Shown piece after piece: positions 1-6,383 of a stretch of 23,531 nt of DNA (position 1 is its first letter; each line of letters begins with the position of its first letter). Made by a program: the position numbers and the translations under genes. Below the pieces are notes generated by a model, which made no database searches, had not been told where the DNA came from, and was given only the letters and a program-made list of their open reading frames with translations. Source of the stretch: Actinomycetes bacterium (GTDB lineage Bacteria > Actinomycetota > Actinomycetes > Actinomycetales > Cellulomonadaceae); NCBI GenBank assembly GCA_023461115.1, contig JAEWOA010000014.1, positions 1 to 23,531 of the forward strand. The letters are read 5' to 3'.

Positions 1-114
1 GTGCACGCTCACGGCTGGAGTGCACGCTCACGGCTGGAGTGCACGCTCACGGCTGGAGTGCACGCTCACGGCTGGAGTGCACGCTCACGGCTGGAGTGCA
101 CGCTCACGGCTGGA
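1..114. repeat. 19-bp tandem repeat array 1 (six perfect copies, left end cut)
   Basis: Six identical head-to-tail copies of GTGCACGCTCACGGCTGGA start at positions 1, 20, 39, 58, 77 and 96. The array continues beyond the window on the left, so its real copy number is unknown. It stops 4 nt before the sdhB stop codon (119-121) and so forms the start of the sdhB 3' region. The unit contains the 6-bp palindrome GTGCAC and has no spacers. Because 19 is not a multiple of 3, any reading frame through it repeats every 57 nt, which creates spurious open frames. The same unit recurs at 19952-20137 in the same orientation relative to a minus-strand gene end. Function unknown. Confidence 0.97.
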
Positions 115-118
115 AGGG

Positions 119-883
119 CTAGAAGGCGCGGGTGATCATCGCGCGCTTGACCTCCTGGATCGCCTTGGTCACCTCGATGCCGCGCGGGCAGGCGTCGGTG
201 CAGTTGAAGGTCGTGCGGCAGCGCCACACGCCCTCCTTGTCGTTGAGGATCTCCAGGCGCTGGGCGCCGCCCTCGTCGCGCGAGTCGAAGATGAACCGGT
301 GCGCGTTCACGATCGCGGCGGGGCCGAAGTACTGCCCATCGGTCCAGAACACCGGGCACGACGACGTGCACGACGCGCACAGGATGCACTTGGTGGTGTC
401 GTCGAACCGCGCGCGCTGCTCGGGGGACTGGCGGCGCTCCTTGGTGGGCTCGTTCCCGGTGGTGATGAGGAACGGCATGATCTCGCGGTAGGACGCGAAG
501 AACGGCTCCATGTCCACCACCAGGTCCTTGACCACGGGCAGGCCCTTGATGGGCTCGACCGTGATGGGCTTGGAGATGTCCAGGTCCTTGAGCAGCGTCT
601 TGCACGCGAGCCGGTTGCGGCCGTTGATGCGCATGGCGTCCGAGCCGCACACGCCGTGCGCGCACGAGCGGCGGAAGGTCAGCGAGCCGTCCTGCTCCCA
701 CTTGACCTTGTGCAGCGCGTCGAGCACGCGGTCGGTGCCGTGCGCCACCACCTGGAACTCGTCCCAGTGCGCGACGGGAGTCGAGCCGTCGTCGCCCGGC
801 AGGTAGCGCATGACGCGGAGAGTGACGGTGAAGGACGGCACAGCGCCGGCCTTCGCGGGGGCGTCATCCAGAACGGCAGTCAT
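119..883 (-). CDS. sdhB: Succinate dehydrogenase iron-sulfur subunit
   Basis: A 254-residue SdhB passes electrons from the flavin of SdhA to the quinone site in the membrane anchor (TCA cycle, complex II). The N-terminal ferredoxin domain has C74, C79, D82 and C94 as [2Fe-2S] ligands; Asp in the third position is also found in E. coli SdhB. The C-terminal domain has C166/C169/C172/C176 and C222/C228/C232. By homology the first three plus C232 hold [4Fe-4S], and C176, C222 and C228 hold [3Fe-4S]. The ATG at 883 shares one base with the sdhA stop (TGATG), so translation is coupled. It is the last gene of the sdhCDAB operon; its stop at 119-121 lies 4 nt from repeat array 1. Length is normal for the family. 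Confidence 0.97.
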   Translation of the reverse strand: MTAVLDDAPAKAGAVPSFTVTLRVMRYLPGDDGSTPVAHWDEFQVVAHGTDRVLDALHKVKWEQDGSLTFRRSCAHGVCGSDAMRINGRNRLACKTLLKDLDISKPITVEPIKGLPVVKDLVVDMEPFFASYREIMPFLITTGNEPTKERRQSPEQRARFDDTTKCILCASCTSSCPVFWTDGQYFGPAAIVNAHRFIFDSRDEGGAQRLEILNDKEGVWRCRTTFNCTDACPRGIEVTKAIQEVKRAMITRAF

Positions 884-2733
884 CAGTACTTGCGCTCCAT
901 CGGCTGGTAGCGGGTCACGGCGACGGGCTTGGACCCGAGCACCAGCTGGTAGTCGTCGAAGGCCTCGACGTGGTGGAACGACCCCTCGGCGTCGCCCTCG
1001 GTCTCGCCGCCCCACTGGCGCCCCTCGCCCGCGGGGACGGGTCGGCGGTACGCCATGGTGTGGCGCATGTAGCCCGCGTCGTCGCGGTCGGGGAAGTCCT
1101 CGCGGAAGTGCCCGCCGCGCGACTCCTTGCGGTTGAGCGCGCCGACGACGACGGTCTCGGCGATGTCGAGCAGGAAGCCCAGCTCGACGGCCTCGAGCAG
1201 ATCGGTGTTGAACGTGCGGGACTTGTCCTGCACGGACACCGCCTGGAACCGCTTGCGCAGCGCCTTGACGTCGGCCAGCGCCTGCGTCAGCGACTCGGCC
1301 GTGCGGAACACCTGCGCGTTCGCGTCCATCGTCTCCTGCAGCGCCTTGCGGATGTCCGCGACGCGCTCGCCGTCGGGGCGCGTGCGGATGGTCTCCAGCT
1401 CGGCCTCGACGACGACCGCGGGGTTCTCCGGCAGCTCGACGAACGACGCGGTCGCGGCGTACGCGGCGGCCGACTTGCCCGCGCGCTTGCCGAAGACGTT
1501 GATGTCGAGCAGCGAGTTGGTGCCCAGGCGGTTGGAGCCGTGCACCGAGACGCACGCGACCTCGCCCGCGGCGTAGAGGCCGCGGATCACGTCGGTCGAG
1601 TTGCGCAGCACCTCGCCCTCGATGTTCGTCGGGATGCCGCCCATCGCGTAGTGCGCGGTCGGGTAGACCGGCACGGGCTCGGTGTAGGGCTCGATGCCGA
1701 GGTAGGTGCGCGCGAACTCGGTGATGTCCGGCAGCTTGGCGTCGATGTGCGCGGGCTCGAGGTGCGTCAGGTCGAGCAGCACGTAGTCCTTGTCGGGCCC
1801 GGCGCCGCGGCCCTCGCGCACCTCGTTGGCCATGGACCGGGCGACGATGTCGCGCGGCGCCAGGTCCTTGATCGTCGGGGCGTAGCGCTCCATGAACCGC
1901 TCGCCGTCGGCGTTGCGCAGGATGCCGCCCTCGCCGCGCGCGGCCTCGGACAGCAGGATCCCGAGGCCCGCCAGGCCGGTCGGGTGGAACTGGAAGAACT
2001 CCATGTCCTCGAGCGGGATGCCGCGGCGGTACGCCAGCGCCATGCCGTCACCGGTGAGGGTGTGCGCGTTGGACGTCGTCTTGAAGATCTTGCCCGCGCC
2101 GCCCGTGGCGAACACGACCGCCTTGGCCTGGAACACGTGGATCTCGCCCGTGGCCAGCTCGTAGGCGACGACGCCCGAGACGTTGACCTCCTCGCCGCCG
2201 GCCACGTGGCCCGCGGCGAGGTCGTGGTCCACCAGCAGGTCGAGCACGTAGAACTCGTTGAAGAACTCGACGTCGTTCTTGACGCACTGCTGGTAGAGCG
2301 TCTGCAGGATCATGTGGCCGGTGCGGTCCGCGGCGTAGCACGCGCGGCGCACGGCGGCCTCGCCGTGGTTGCGGGTGTGGCCGCCGAACCGGCGCTGGTC
2401 GATGCGGCCGTCGGGCGTGCGGTTGAACGGCAGGCCCATCTTCTCCAGGTCGAGCACCGCGTCGATGGCCTCCTTGGCCATCACCTCGGCGGCGTCCTGG
2501 TCCACCAGGTAGTCACCGCCCTTGACGGTGTCGAACGTGTGCCACTCCCAGTTGTCCTCCTCGACGTTGGCCAGCGCGGCGCACATGCCGCCCTGCGCCG
2601 CGCCGGTGTGGGAGCGCGTGGGGTAGAGCTTGGAGATCACGGCCGTGCGCACGCGGGTCGAGGACTCGAGCGCGGCGCGCATCCCGGCGCCGCCGGCGCC
2701 GACGATGACGACGTCGTACTGATGGGTCTGCAT
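883..2733 (-). CDS. sdhA: Succinate dehydrogenase flavoprotein subunit
   Basis: A 616-residue SdhA oxidises succinate to fumarate with covalently bound FAD. Visible features are the dinucleotide-binding GAGGAG near residue 12, the flavinylation site SHTGAAQGG with H42 as the expected 8-alpha-histidyl-FAD residue, and the active-site elements FQFHPTG (H250), APRD (R294), HYAMGG (H361) and GSNRLG. The C-terminal capping and helical domains look complete. The ATG at 2733 lies 10 nt after the sdhD stop and follows an AGAGGA ribosome site about 7 nt upstream. The last codon overlaps the sdhB start by one base. Having SdhA and SdhB downstream of two separate small anchor genes indicates a four-subunit enzyme; the sequence alone does not exclude fumarate reductase activity. 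Confidence 0.98.
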   Translation of the reverse strand: MQTHQYDVVIVGAGGAGMRAALESSTRVRTAVISKLYPTRSHTGAAQGGMCAALANVEEDNWEWHTFDTVKGGDYLVDQDAAEVMAKEAIDAVLDLEKMGLPFNRTPDGRIDQRRFGGHTRNHGEAAVRRACYAADRTGHMILQTLYQQCVKNDVEFFNEFYVLDLLVDHDLAAGHVAGGEEVNVSGVVAYELATGEIHVFQAKAVVFATGGAGKIFKTTSNAHTLTGDGMALAYRRGIPLEDMEFFQFHPTGLAGLGILLSEAARGEGGILRNADGERFMERYAPTIKDLAPRDIVARSMANEVREGRGAGPDKDYVLLDLTHLEPAHIDAKLPDITEFARTYLGIEPYTEPVPVYPTAHYAMGGIPTNIEGEVLRNSTDVIRGLYAAGEVACVSVHGSNRLGTNSLLDINVFGKRAGKSAAAYAATASFVELPENPAVVVEAELETIRTRPDGERVADIRKALQETMDANAQVFRTAESLTQALADVKALRKRFQAVSVQDKSRTFNTDLLEAVELGFLLDIAETVVVGALNRKESRGGHFREDFPDRDDAGYMRHTMAYRRPVPAGEGRQWGGETEGDAEGSFHHVEAFDDYQLVLGSKPVAVTRYQPMERKY

Positions 2734-2743
2734 GTCAGTCCTC

Positions 2744-3202
2744 TCAGGCCGTGCAGAACGACGGCAGCAGGTGGGCCGGAGCGTCGGTCGGGCACGGGTC
2801 GAACGTGAAGATCACGAGGGTGCCGAGCACCACGGTCACGACGAAGGCCAGGTACAGCAGGCCCTTGAGGACCAGGCGCGTCCCGTCCTTCTCGGCGTAG
2901 TCGTTGACGATCGTCCGCACGCCGTTGGTGCCGTGGATCATGGCCAGCCACAGCATCAGCAGGTCCCAGACCTGCCACAGCGGCGAGGCCCACTTGCCGG
3001 CGACGAAGCCGAAGTCGATGGCCTGGACGCCGTCGCCGGCGACGAGGTTGACGAACAGGTGGCCGAAGATCAGCACCACCAGCAGCACGCCGGACGCGCG
3101 CATGAACACCCAGCCGTACAGCTCGGTGTTGCCGCGCGTGGTGAGGCGGGCCGGGCGGGCGCGCGGCGGGCGCGGCGCCTTGGGGTCGGCGATCGTGGTC
3201 AT
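2744..3202 (-). CDS. sdhD: Succinate dehydrogenase hydrophobic membrane anchor subunit
   Basis: A 152-residue membrane anchor that, with SdhC, holds SdhAB on the cytoplasmic membrane and helps form the quinone and haem b sites. Three membrane segments are visible at about residues 35-56, 76-93 and 110-134, after a basic, proline-rich N-terminus. H48 and H90 (in IHGTNGVR) lie in the membrane segments and are candidate haem ligands. The start is the ATG at 3202, which shares one base with the sdhC stop; the frame stays open further upstream, but that stretch overlaps sdhC and has no SdhD character. The assignment as SdhD rests on operon position between sdhC and sdhA plus topology, since anchors diverge quickly. 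Confidence 0.92.
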   Translation of the reverse strand: MTTIADPKAPRPPRARPARLTTRGNTELYGWVFMRASGVLLVVLIFGHLFVNLVAGDGVQAIDFGFVAGKWASPLWQVWDLLMLWLAMIHGTNGVRTIVNDYAEKDGTRLVLKGLLYLAFVVTVVLGTLVIFTFDPCPTDAPAHLLPSFCTA

Positions 3203-3618
3203 CACTCGCCTCCGAACACGTGCATGAGGTGACGCGGCAGGAAGCCGGCCATCGTCACGACGAACAGGCCGAGCACGATCCAGAGCATGACCTTCTGGTA
3301 CCGGGCGCCCTTCCACCAGAAGTCGACCAGGATGATCCGCAGCCCGTTGAACGCGTGGAACACGATCGCCGCGACCAGGCCGGCCTCCCCGAGGCCCATG
3401 ATCGGGTTCTTGTACGTGCCGATCACGTCGTTGTACGCCTCGGGGGACACGCGCACGAGCGAGGTGTCCAGGACGTGCACGAGCAGGAAGAAGAAGATCG
3501 CGACGCCGGTGACGCGGTGCGCGACCCAGGACCACATGCCTTCACGCCCGCGATAGAGCGTTCCGACAGGCGCCTTGCGGGCCGGCTGCTTGGGCGGCGC
3601 ACTGGGCGCTGCGGACAC
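3202..3618 (-). CDS. sdhC: Succinate dehydrogenase cytochrome b556 subunit
   Basis: A 138-residue cytochrome b subunit of complex II with three membrane helices at about residues 36-54, 78-97 and 108-126. The family pattern SWVAHRVTG (S30, R35; expected at the quinone site) precedes helix 1. FHAFNGLR in helix 2 carries H88, the likely axial haem ligand. The start is GTG at 3618, chosen because a strong AGGAGGC site (3626-3632) lies 7 nt upstream. First gene of sdhCDAB; a TATACA -10 lies about 60 nt upstream, which gives a leader of roughly 50 nt. The stop overlaps the sdhD start by one base. Confidence 0.94.
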   Translation of the reverse strand: MSAAPSAPPKQPARKAPVGTLYRGREGMWSWVAHRVTGVAIFFFLLVHVLDTSLVRVSPEAYNDVIGTYKNPIMGLGEAGLVAAIVFHAFNGLRIILVDFWWKGARYQKVMLWIVLGLFVVTMAGFLPRHLMHVFGGE

Positions 3619-3671
3619 GGGGGGTGCCTCCTGTGCGAGTCAGGGGTGGGACGGCATCGTCCCGGTGAGCC

Positions 3672-3707
3672 CTTTCACTGTATAGACCGCCAGCGCCTTG
3701 ATACCGC
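3672..3707 (-). promoter_or_regulatory. Candidate promoter of sdhCDAB
   Basis: On the minus strand TATACA (3684-3679) is a good -10 hexamer in otherwise very GC-rich DNA. The -35 position at about 3702-3707 is poor (GCGGTA), as expected for an activator-dependent promoter. Transcription would start near 3672, leaving a leader of about 54 nt that holds the AGGAGGC ribosome site. Confidence 0.55.
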
Positions 3708-3710
3708 GTG

Positions 3711-3728
3711 GTAGGCCTTTCGTCCTAC
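3711..3728. promoter_or_regulatory. 18-bp imperfect palindrome, candidate operator between sdhC and manC
   Basis: GTAGGCCTTTCGTCCTAC has 5-bp perfect outer arms (GTAGG/CCTAC) around a CCTTTCGT core. It lies directly upstream of the -35 position of the sdh promoter, and about 45 bp upstream of the manC -10. The GGnCTTTnGTCC core resembles the DevR/DosR-type box (GGGACTWWAGTCCC), but that is only a resemblance. The placement suits an activator of sdhCDAB. Confidence 0.4.
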
Positions 3729-3773
3729 GGGTGTGAGGCATTCCACAGCCTGAGACGGAACTCCGAGCGCCGT

Positions 3774-3779
3774 TAGCCT
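3774..3779 (+). promoter_or_regulatory. Leaderless-type -10 of manC
   Basis: TAGCCT is followed by exactly six bases (GGGCGC) and then the manC ATG, so transcription would start at or next to the start codon. CTGAGA at 3750-3755 is a tolerable -35 at 18-bp spacing. No Shine-Dalgarno sequence precedes the gene. Confidence 0.55.
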
Positions 3780-3785
3780 GGGCGC

Positions 3786-4886
3786 ATGCCGATCCCCGGG
3801 TTTCACGCCATCGTCCCCGCGGGCGGAGCAGGCACGCGCCTGTGGCCGCTCTCGCGCGCGGGGCGGCCCAAGTTCCTGTTGGACCTGACGGGCTCGGGCC
3901 GCTCGCTGCTGCAGGCCACGGTGGACCGGCTGACGCCGATCGTGGGCCCGGAGGGGGTCGTCGTCGTGACGGGCGCGCGGCACGCGGAGGGCGTCGCGCG
4001 GCAGGTCGCGGGCCTCGACGAGAGGCCGGGCGGCCGGCTCCTCGTCGAGCCGTCGCCGCGTGACTCGATGGCCGCGATCGGCCTGGCCGCCGCGGTGCTC
4101 CTGAACCGGCATGGCGACGAGGTGGTGGTCGGCTCGTTCGCGGCCGACCACGTCGTGGTGGGCCACGACCTGTTCGAGGCCGCGGTCGCGGAGGCCGTGG
4201 AAGCCGCGCGCGCCGGGTTCGTCGCGACGATCGGGATCCGCGCGACCGGCCCGTCCACCGCGTTCGGCTACATCCACGAGGCCGGGCCGCTCGGCGTGCC
4301 GTCGGCCCCGACCGCGCGCCACGTCGCGGGCTTCGCCGAGAAGCCCGACGAGGAGACGGCCCGCGCGTACCTGGCCACGGGCGAGTACCGGTGGAACGCG
4401 GGCATGTTCGTCGTGCGCGCGCGCGTGCTCCTGGACCACCTGGCGCAGCAGCTTCCCGGCCTGGCGGACGGGCTCGTGCGGATCGCCGCCGCGTGGGACA
4501 CCCCGCGGCGGGCCGAGCTCCTGGACGCGGTGTGGCCGACGCTCACGCGCATCGCGATCGACCACGCGATCGCCGAGCCCGTCGCCGCGGCGGGCGGGGT
4601 CGCGGTCGTGCCCGGCGAGTTCGGGTGGGACGACGTGGGCGACTTCGCGTCGCTGGCCGAGCTGGTGCCGGACGGCGCTCTCGGAGCGGGCGACGACGTG
4701 CTGCGGATCGGCTCACCCGACGCGTTCGTCGTCCCGGCCGGTGGCCGGGCTGTCACCGTGGTCGGGATCCCGGGCGCGGTGGTCGTCGAGACGCCCGACG
4801 CGCTGCTGGTCACCACGCGGTCGCAGGCGCAGCACGTCAAGGCCGCGGTGGACGCCTGGCGGGACGCGCGCCCGGACCTCGTCTGA
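3786..4886 (+). CDS. manC: Mannose-1-phosphate guanylyltransferase
   Basis: A 366-residue nucleotidyltransferase that makes GDP-mannose from GTP and mannose-1-phosphate, the donor for mannosylated lipids, glycans and glycoproteins; cytoplasmic. The N-terminal signature AGGAGTRLWPLSR (12-24) followed by PKF (28-30) binds the nucleotide. SFAADHV (117-123), FAEKP (183-187) and WNAGMF (203-208) are sugar-nucleotide and metal-site elements, and GEFGWDDVGD (277-286) is the typical GMP-family closing motif. It has the length of a stand-alone enzyme, with no fused phosphomannose isomerase domain. The ATG at 3786 sits six bases after a TAGCCT -10 with no ribosome site, which suggests leaderless translation. 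It is divergent from sdhC and followed 19 nt later by an amidohydrolase gene with its own -10. Confidence 0.93.
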   Translation: MPIPGFHAIVPAGGAGTRLWPLSRAGRPKFLLDLTGSGRSLLQATVDRLTPIVGPEGVVVVTGARHAEGVARQVAGLDERPGGRLLVEPSPRDSMAAIGLAAAVLLNRHGDEVVVGSFAADHVVVGHDLFEAAVAEAVEAARAGFVATIGIRATGPSTAFGYIHEAGPLGVPSAPTARHVAGFAEKPDEETARAYLATGEYRWNAGMFVVRARVLLDHLAQQLPGLADGLVRIAAAWDTPRRAELLDAVWPTLTRIAIDHAIAEPVAAAGGVAVVPGEFGWDDVGDFASLAELVPDGALGAGDDVLRIGSPDAFVVPAGGRAVTVVGIPGAVVVETPDALLVTTRSQAQHVKAAVDAWRDARPDLV

Positions 4887-4893
4887 GCACCGC

Positions 4894-4899
4894 TAACCT
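4894..4899 (+). promoter_or_regulatory. Leaderless-type -10 of the M20 amidohydrolase gene
   Basis: TAACCT lies in the 19-nt gap after manC and is followed by six bases (CGAAGG) and the ATG at 4906. The spacing matches the manC element. The GAAGG next to the ATG is too close to act as a normal ribosome site. Confidence 0.5.
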
Positions 4900-4905
4900 C
4901 GAAGG

Positions 4906-6168
4906 ATGTCCGCTCAGCCCACCCGAGTGCCTGCCGGCGCCCTCGTCGAGCCGCTCGACTCCGTCTGCCCGGGCCCGGCCGGCCCGCAGGTGCGGATGCT
5001 GGCCGACCTCGCGGCGACGCTGCGCGACGAGCTCGTCGAGATCCGCCGCGACCTGCACGCGCACCCCGAGCTCGCGCGCACCGAGGAGCGGACCACGCGC
5101 GTCGTGGCCGAGCGGCTACGCGTCGCGGGGCTCGAGCCGCGGCTGTTGCCCGGCAGCGGGCTCGTGTGCGACATCGGCCCGTCCCACGGGCCCGACGGCA
5201 GCGGGCGCATCGCGTTGCGCGCGGACCTGGACGCGCTGCCGGTGCCCGACGAGTGCGGGCTGCCGTGGCACTCGGAGCACCGGGGCCGCGCGCACGCCTG
5301 CGGCCACGACGTGCACACCACGGCAGTGCTCGGCGCGGGCCTGATGCTCGCGGAGCTGGCCGCGGACGGCCTGCTCGCGAGGGGCGTGCGGCTGATCTTC
5401 CAGCCGGCCGAGGAGGTGCAGCCCGGCGGCTCGCTCGACGTGATGCGTGAGGGCGGGCTCGAGGGCGTCGCGCAGATCTTCGCGGTGCACTGCGAGCCCA
5501 AGGTCGACGTGGGCCGCGTGGGCACCCGCATCGGGCCGATCACCTCGGCGTCCGACGAGGTCACGGTCACGTTCCGCGGTCCGGGCGGGCACACGTCGCG
5601 CCCGCACCTGACGGGCGACCTGGTGTTCGCGATGGGCCAGGTGATCACGCAGGTCCCCGCGGTGCTCGGCCGGCGCATCGACCCGCGCTCGGGGGTCAAC
5701 CTCACGTGGGGCTCGGCGCAGGCCGGCGTCGCGCACAACGTGATCCCCGCGGCGGGCGTGCTCAAGGGCACGCTGCGCTGCCTGGACGTGCGCGCCTGGG
5801 AGGGCGCCGCCCAGGCGTTCCGGGACGCCGTGGAGCAGGTGGTGGCGCCGCTCGGAGTGGACGTCGAGGTGCACCACCAGCGCGGCGTCCCACCGGTGGA
5901 GAACGACGAGGACGCCACCGGGGTGCTCGAGGCCGCGGCGCGCGACGTGCTCGGGCCGGACGCGGTGCAGCTCACCGAGCAGTCGCTGGGCGGCGAGGAC
6001 TTCGCGTGGTACCTCACCAAGGTGCCCGGCGCGATGGCGCGGCTCGGCACGCGGACCCCGGGCGGGACCACGTTCGACATCCACCAGGGGAACCTGGCGG
6101 TCGACGAACGGGCGGTCGAGGCGGGCGCGCTGCTGCTCGCGCGGGCCGCCGTGCTCGCCGGGCACTGA
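4906..6168 (+). CDS. M20-family amidohydrolase (M20D, AmiA/AmiB-like)
   Basis: A 420-residue metallohydrolase of the M20D type (hippurate hydrolase, indole-acetyl-amino-acid hydrolase and AmiA/AmiB relatives), which cleaves N-acyl amino acids or similar amides. Motifs in order: RRDLHAHPEL (47-56), RADLDALPV (105-113), ACGHDVHT (131-138; C132 and H134 metal ligands), QPAEE (166-170; catalytic and metal glutamates), AVHCEP (H195), GGHTSRPH in the lid domain, GGEDF (362-366) and DIHQGN (H393). All expected ligands are present. There is no signal peptide, so it is probably cytoplasmic. M. tuberculosis also has M20 hydrolases (amiA1/amiB1) in this neighbourhood. The substrate cannot be read from the sequence. 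Confidence 0.9.
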   Translation: MSAQPTRVPAGALVEPLDSVCPGPAGPQVRMLADLAATLRDELVEIRRDLHAHPELARTEERTTRVVAERLRVAGLEPRLLPGSGLVCDIGPSHGPDGSGRIALRADLDALPVPDECGLPWHSEHRGRAHACGHDVHTTAVLGAGLMLAELAADGLLARGVRLIFQPAEEVQPGGSLDVMREGGLEGVAQIFAVHCEPKVDVGRVGTRIGPITSASDEVTVTFRGPGGHTSRPHLTGDLVFAMGQVITQVPAVLGRRIDPRSGVNLTWGSAQAGVAHNVIPAAGVLKGTLRCLDVRAWEGAAQAFRDAVEQVVAPLGVDVEVHHQRGVPPVENDEDATGVLEAAARDVLGPDAVQLTEQSLGGEDFAWYLTKVPGAMARLGTRTPGGTTFDIHQGNLAVDERAVEAGALLLARAAVLAGH

Positions 6169-6219
6169 CGTCTCACATGCCGGTACGACGGTTTCGCCAC
6201 CTGGGCTGACATTCCAACT

Positions 6220-6291
6220 CAGTAACGGATGCCCTCCGGATACCCGCCAGTAACGAGCGCGACATGCGGCGCTCATTACGCTCGGAGTAAC
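6220..6291. promoter_or_regulatory. GTAAC-box cluster and 11-bp inverted repeat upstream of the nucleoside lipoprotein
   Basis: AGTAAC occurs at 6221, 6249 and 6286, and in inverted near-form (CATTAC) at 6274-6279. GTAACGAGCGC (6250-6260) and GCGCTCATTAC (6269-6279) pair over 10 of 11 positions around an 8-nt loop. The cluster fills the middle of the 215-nt gap before the lipoprotein gene and is less GC-rich than its surroundings. It may be an operator set or a 5'-leader hairpin; the regulator is not identifiable and no -10 is convincing here. Confidence 0.45.
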
Positions 6292-6338
6292 ACTGCCGGT
6301 CGCGTACCCGGCGGACCGCGTGCCGCGCGCCCATGCGC

Positions 6339-6361
6339 GGCGCCGGCCGGTGGCCGGCACC
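6339..6361 (+). promoter_or_regulatory. GC hairpin just before the lipoprotein ribosome site
   Basis: GCCGGCC (6342-6348) and GGCCGGC (6352-6358) form a perfect 7-bp stem with a 3-nt loop, extendable by two G-C pairs beyond one mismatch. It ends about 12 nt before the AGGAGAG ribosome site at 6373-6379. It could stabilise the leader or tune translation; the role is inferred. Confidence 0.35.
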
Positions 6362-6383
6362 AGACAGACAACAGGAGAGTCGC

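Noticed and set aside
1..114. CRISPR array
   Set aside because: Units are 19 bp and directly head to tail without spacers; no cas genes nearby.
1..910. Long plus-strand open frame starting inside repeat array 1 and running over sdhB
   Set aside because: It begins in the 19-bp repeat and is antisense to a clear SdhB with all iron-sulfur ligands; a GC-driven shadow.
884..1555. Extension of the sdhB frame upstream into sdhA
   Set aside because: The translated region is Arg/Gly-rich shadow of sdhA; SdhB homology starts after ATG 883, which overlaps the sdhA stop.
970..2808. Plus-strand frame of about 600 codons opposite sdhA
   Set aside because: Arg/Val/Asp/His-rich shadow of sdhA with no recognisable domain.
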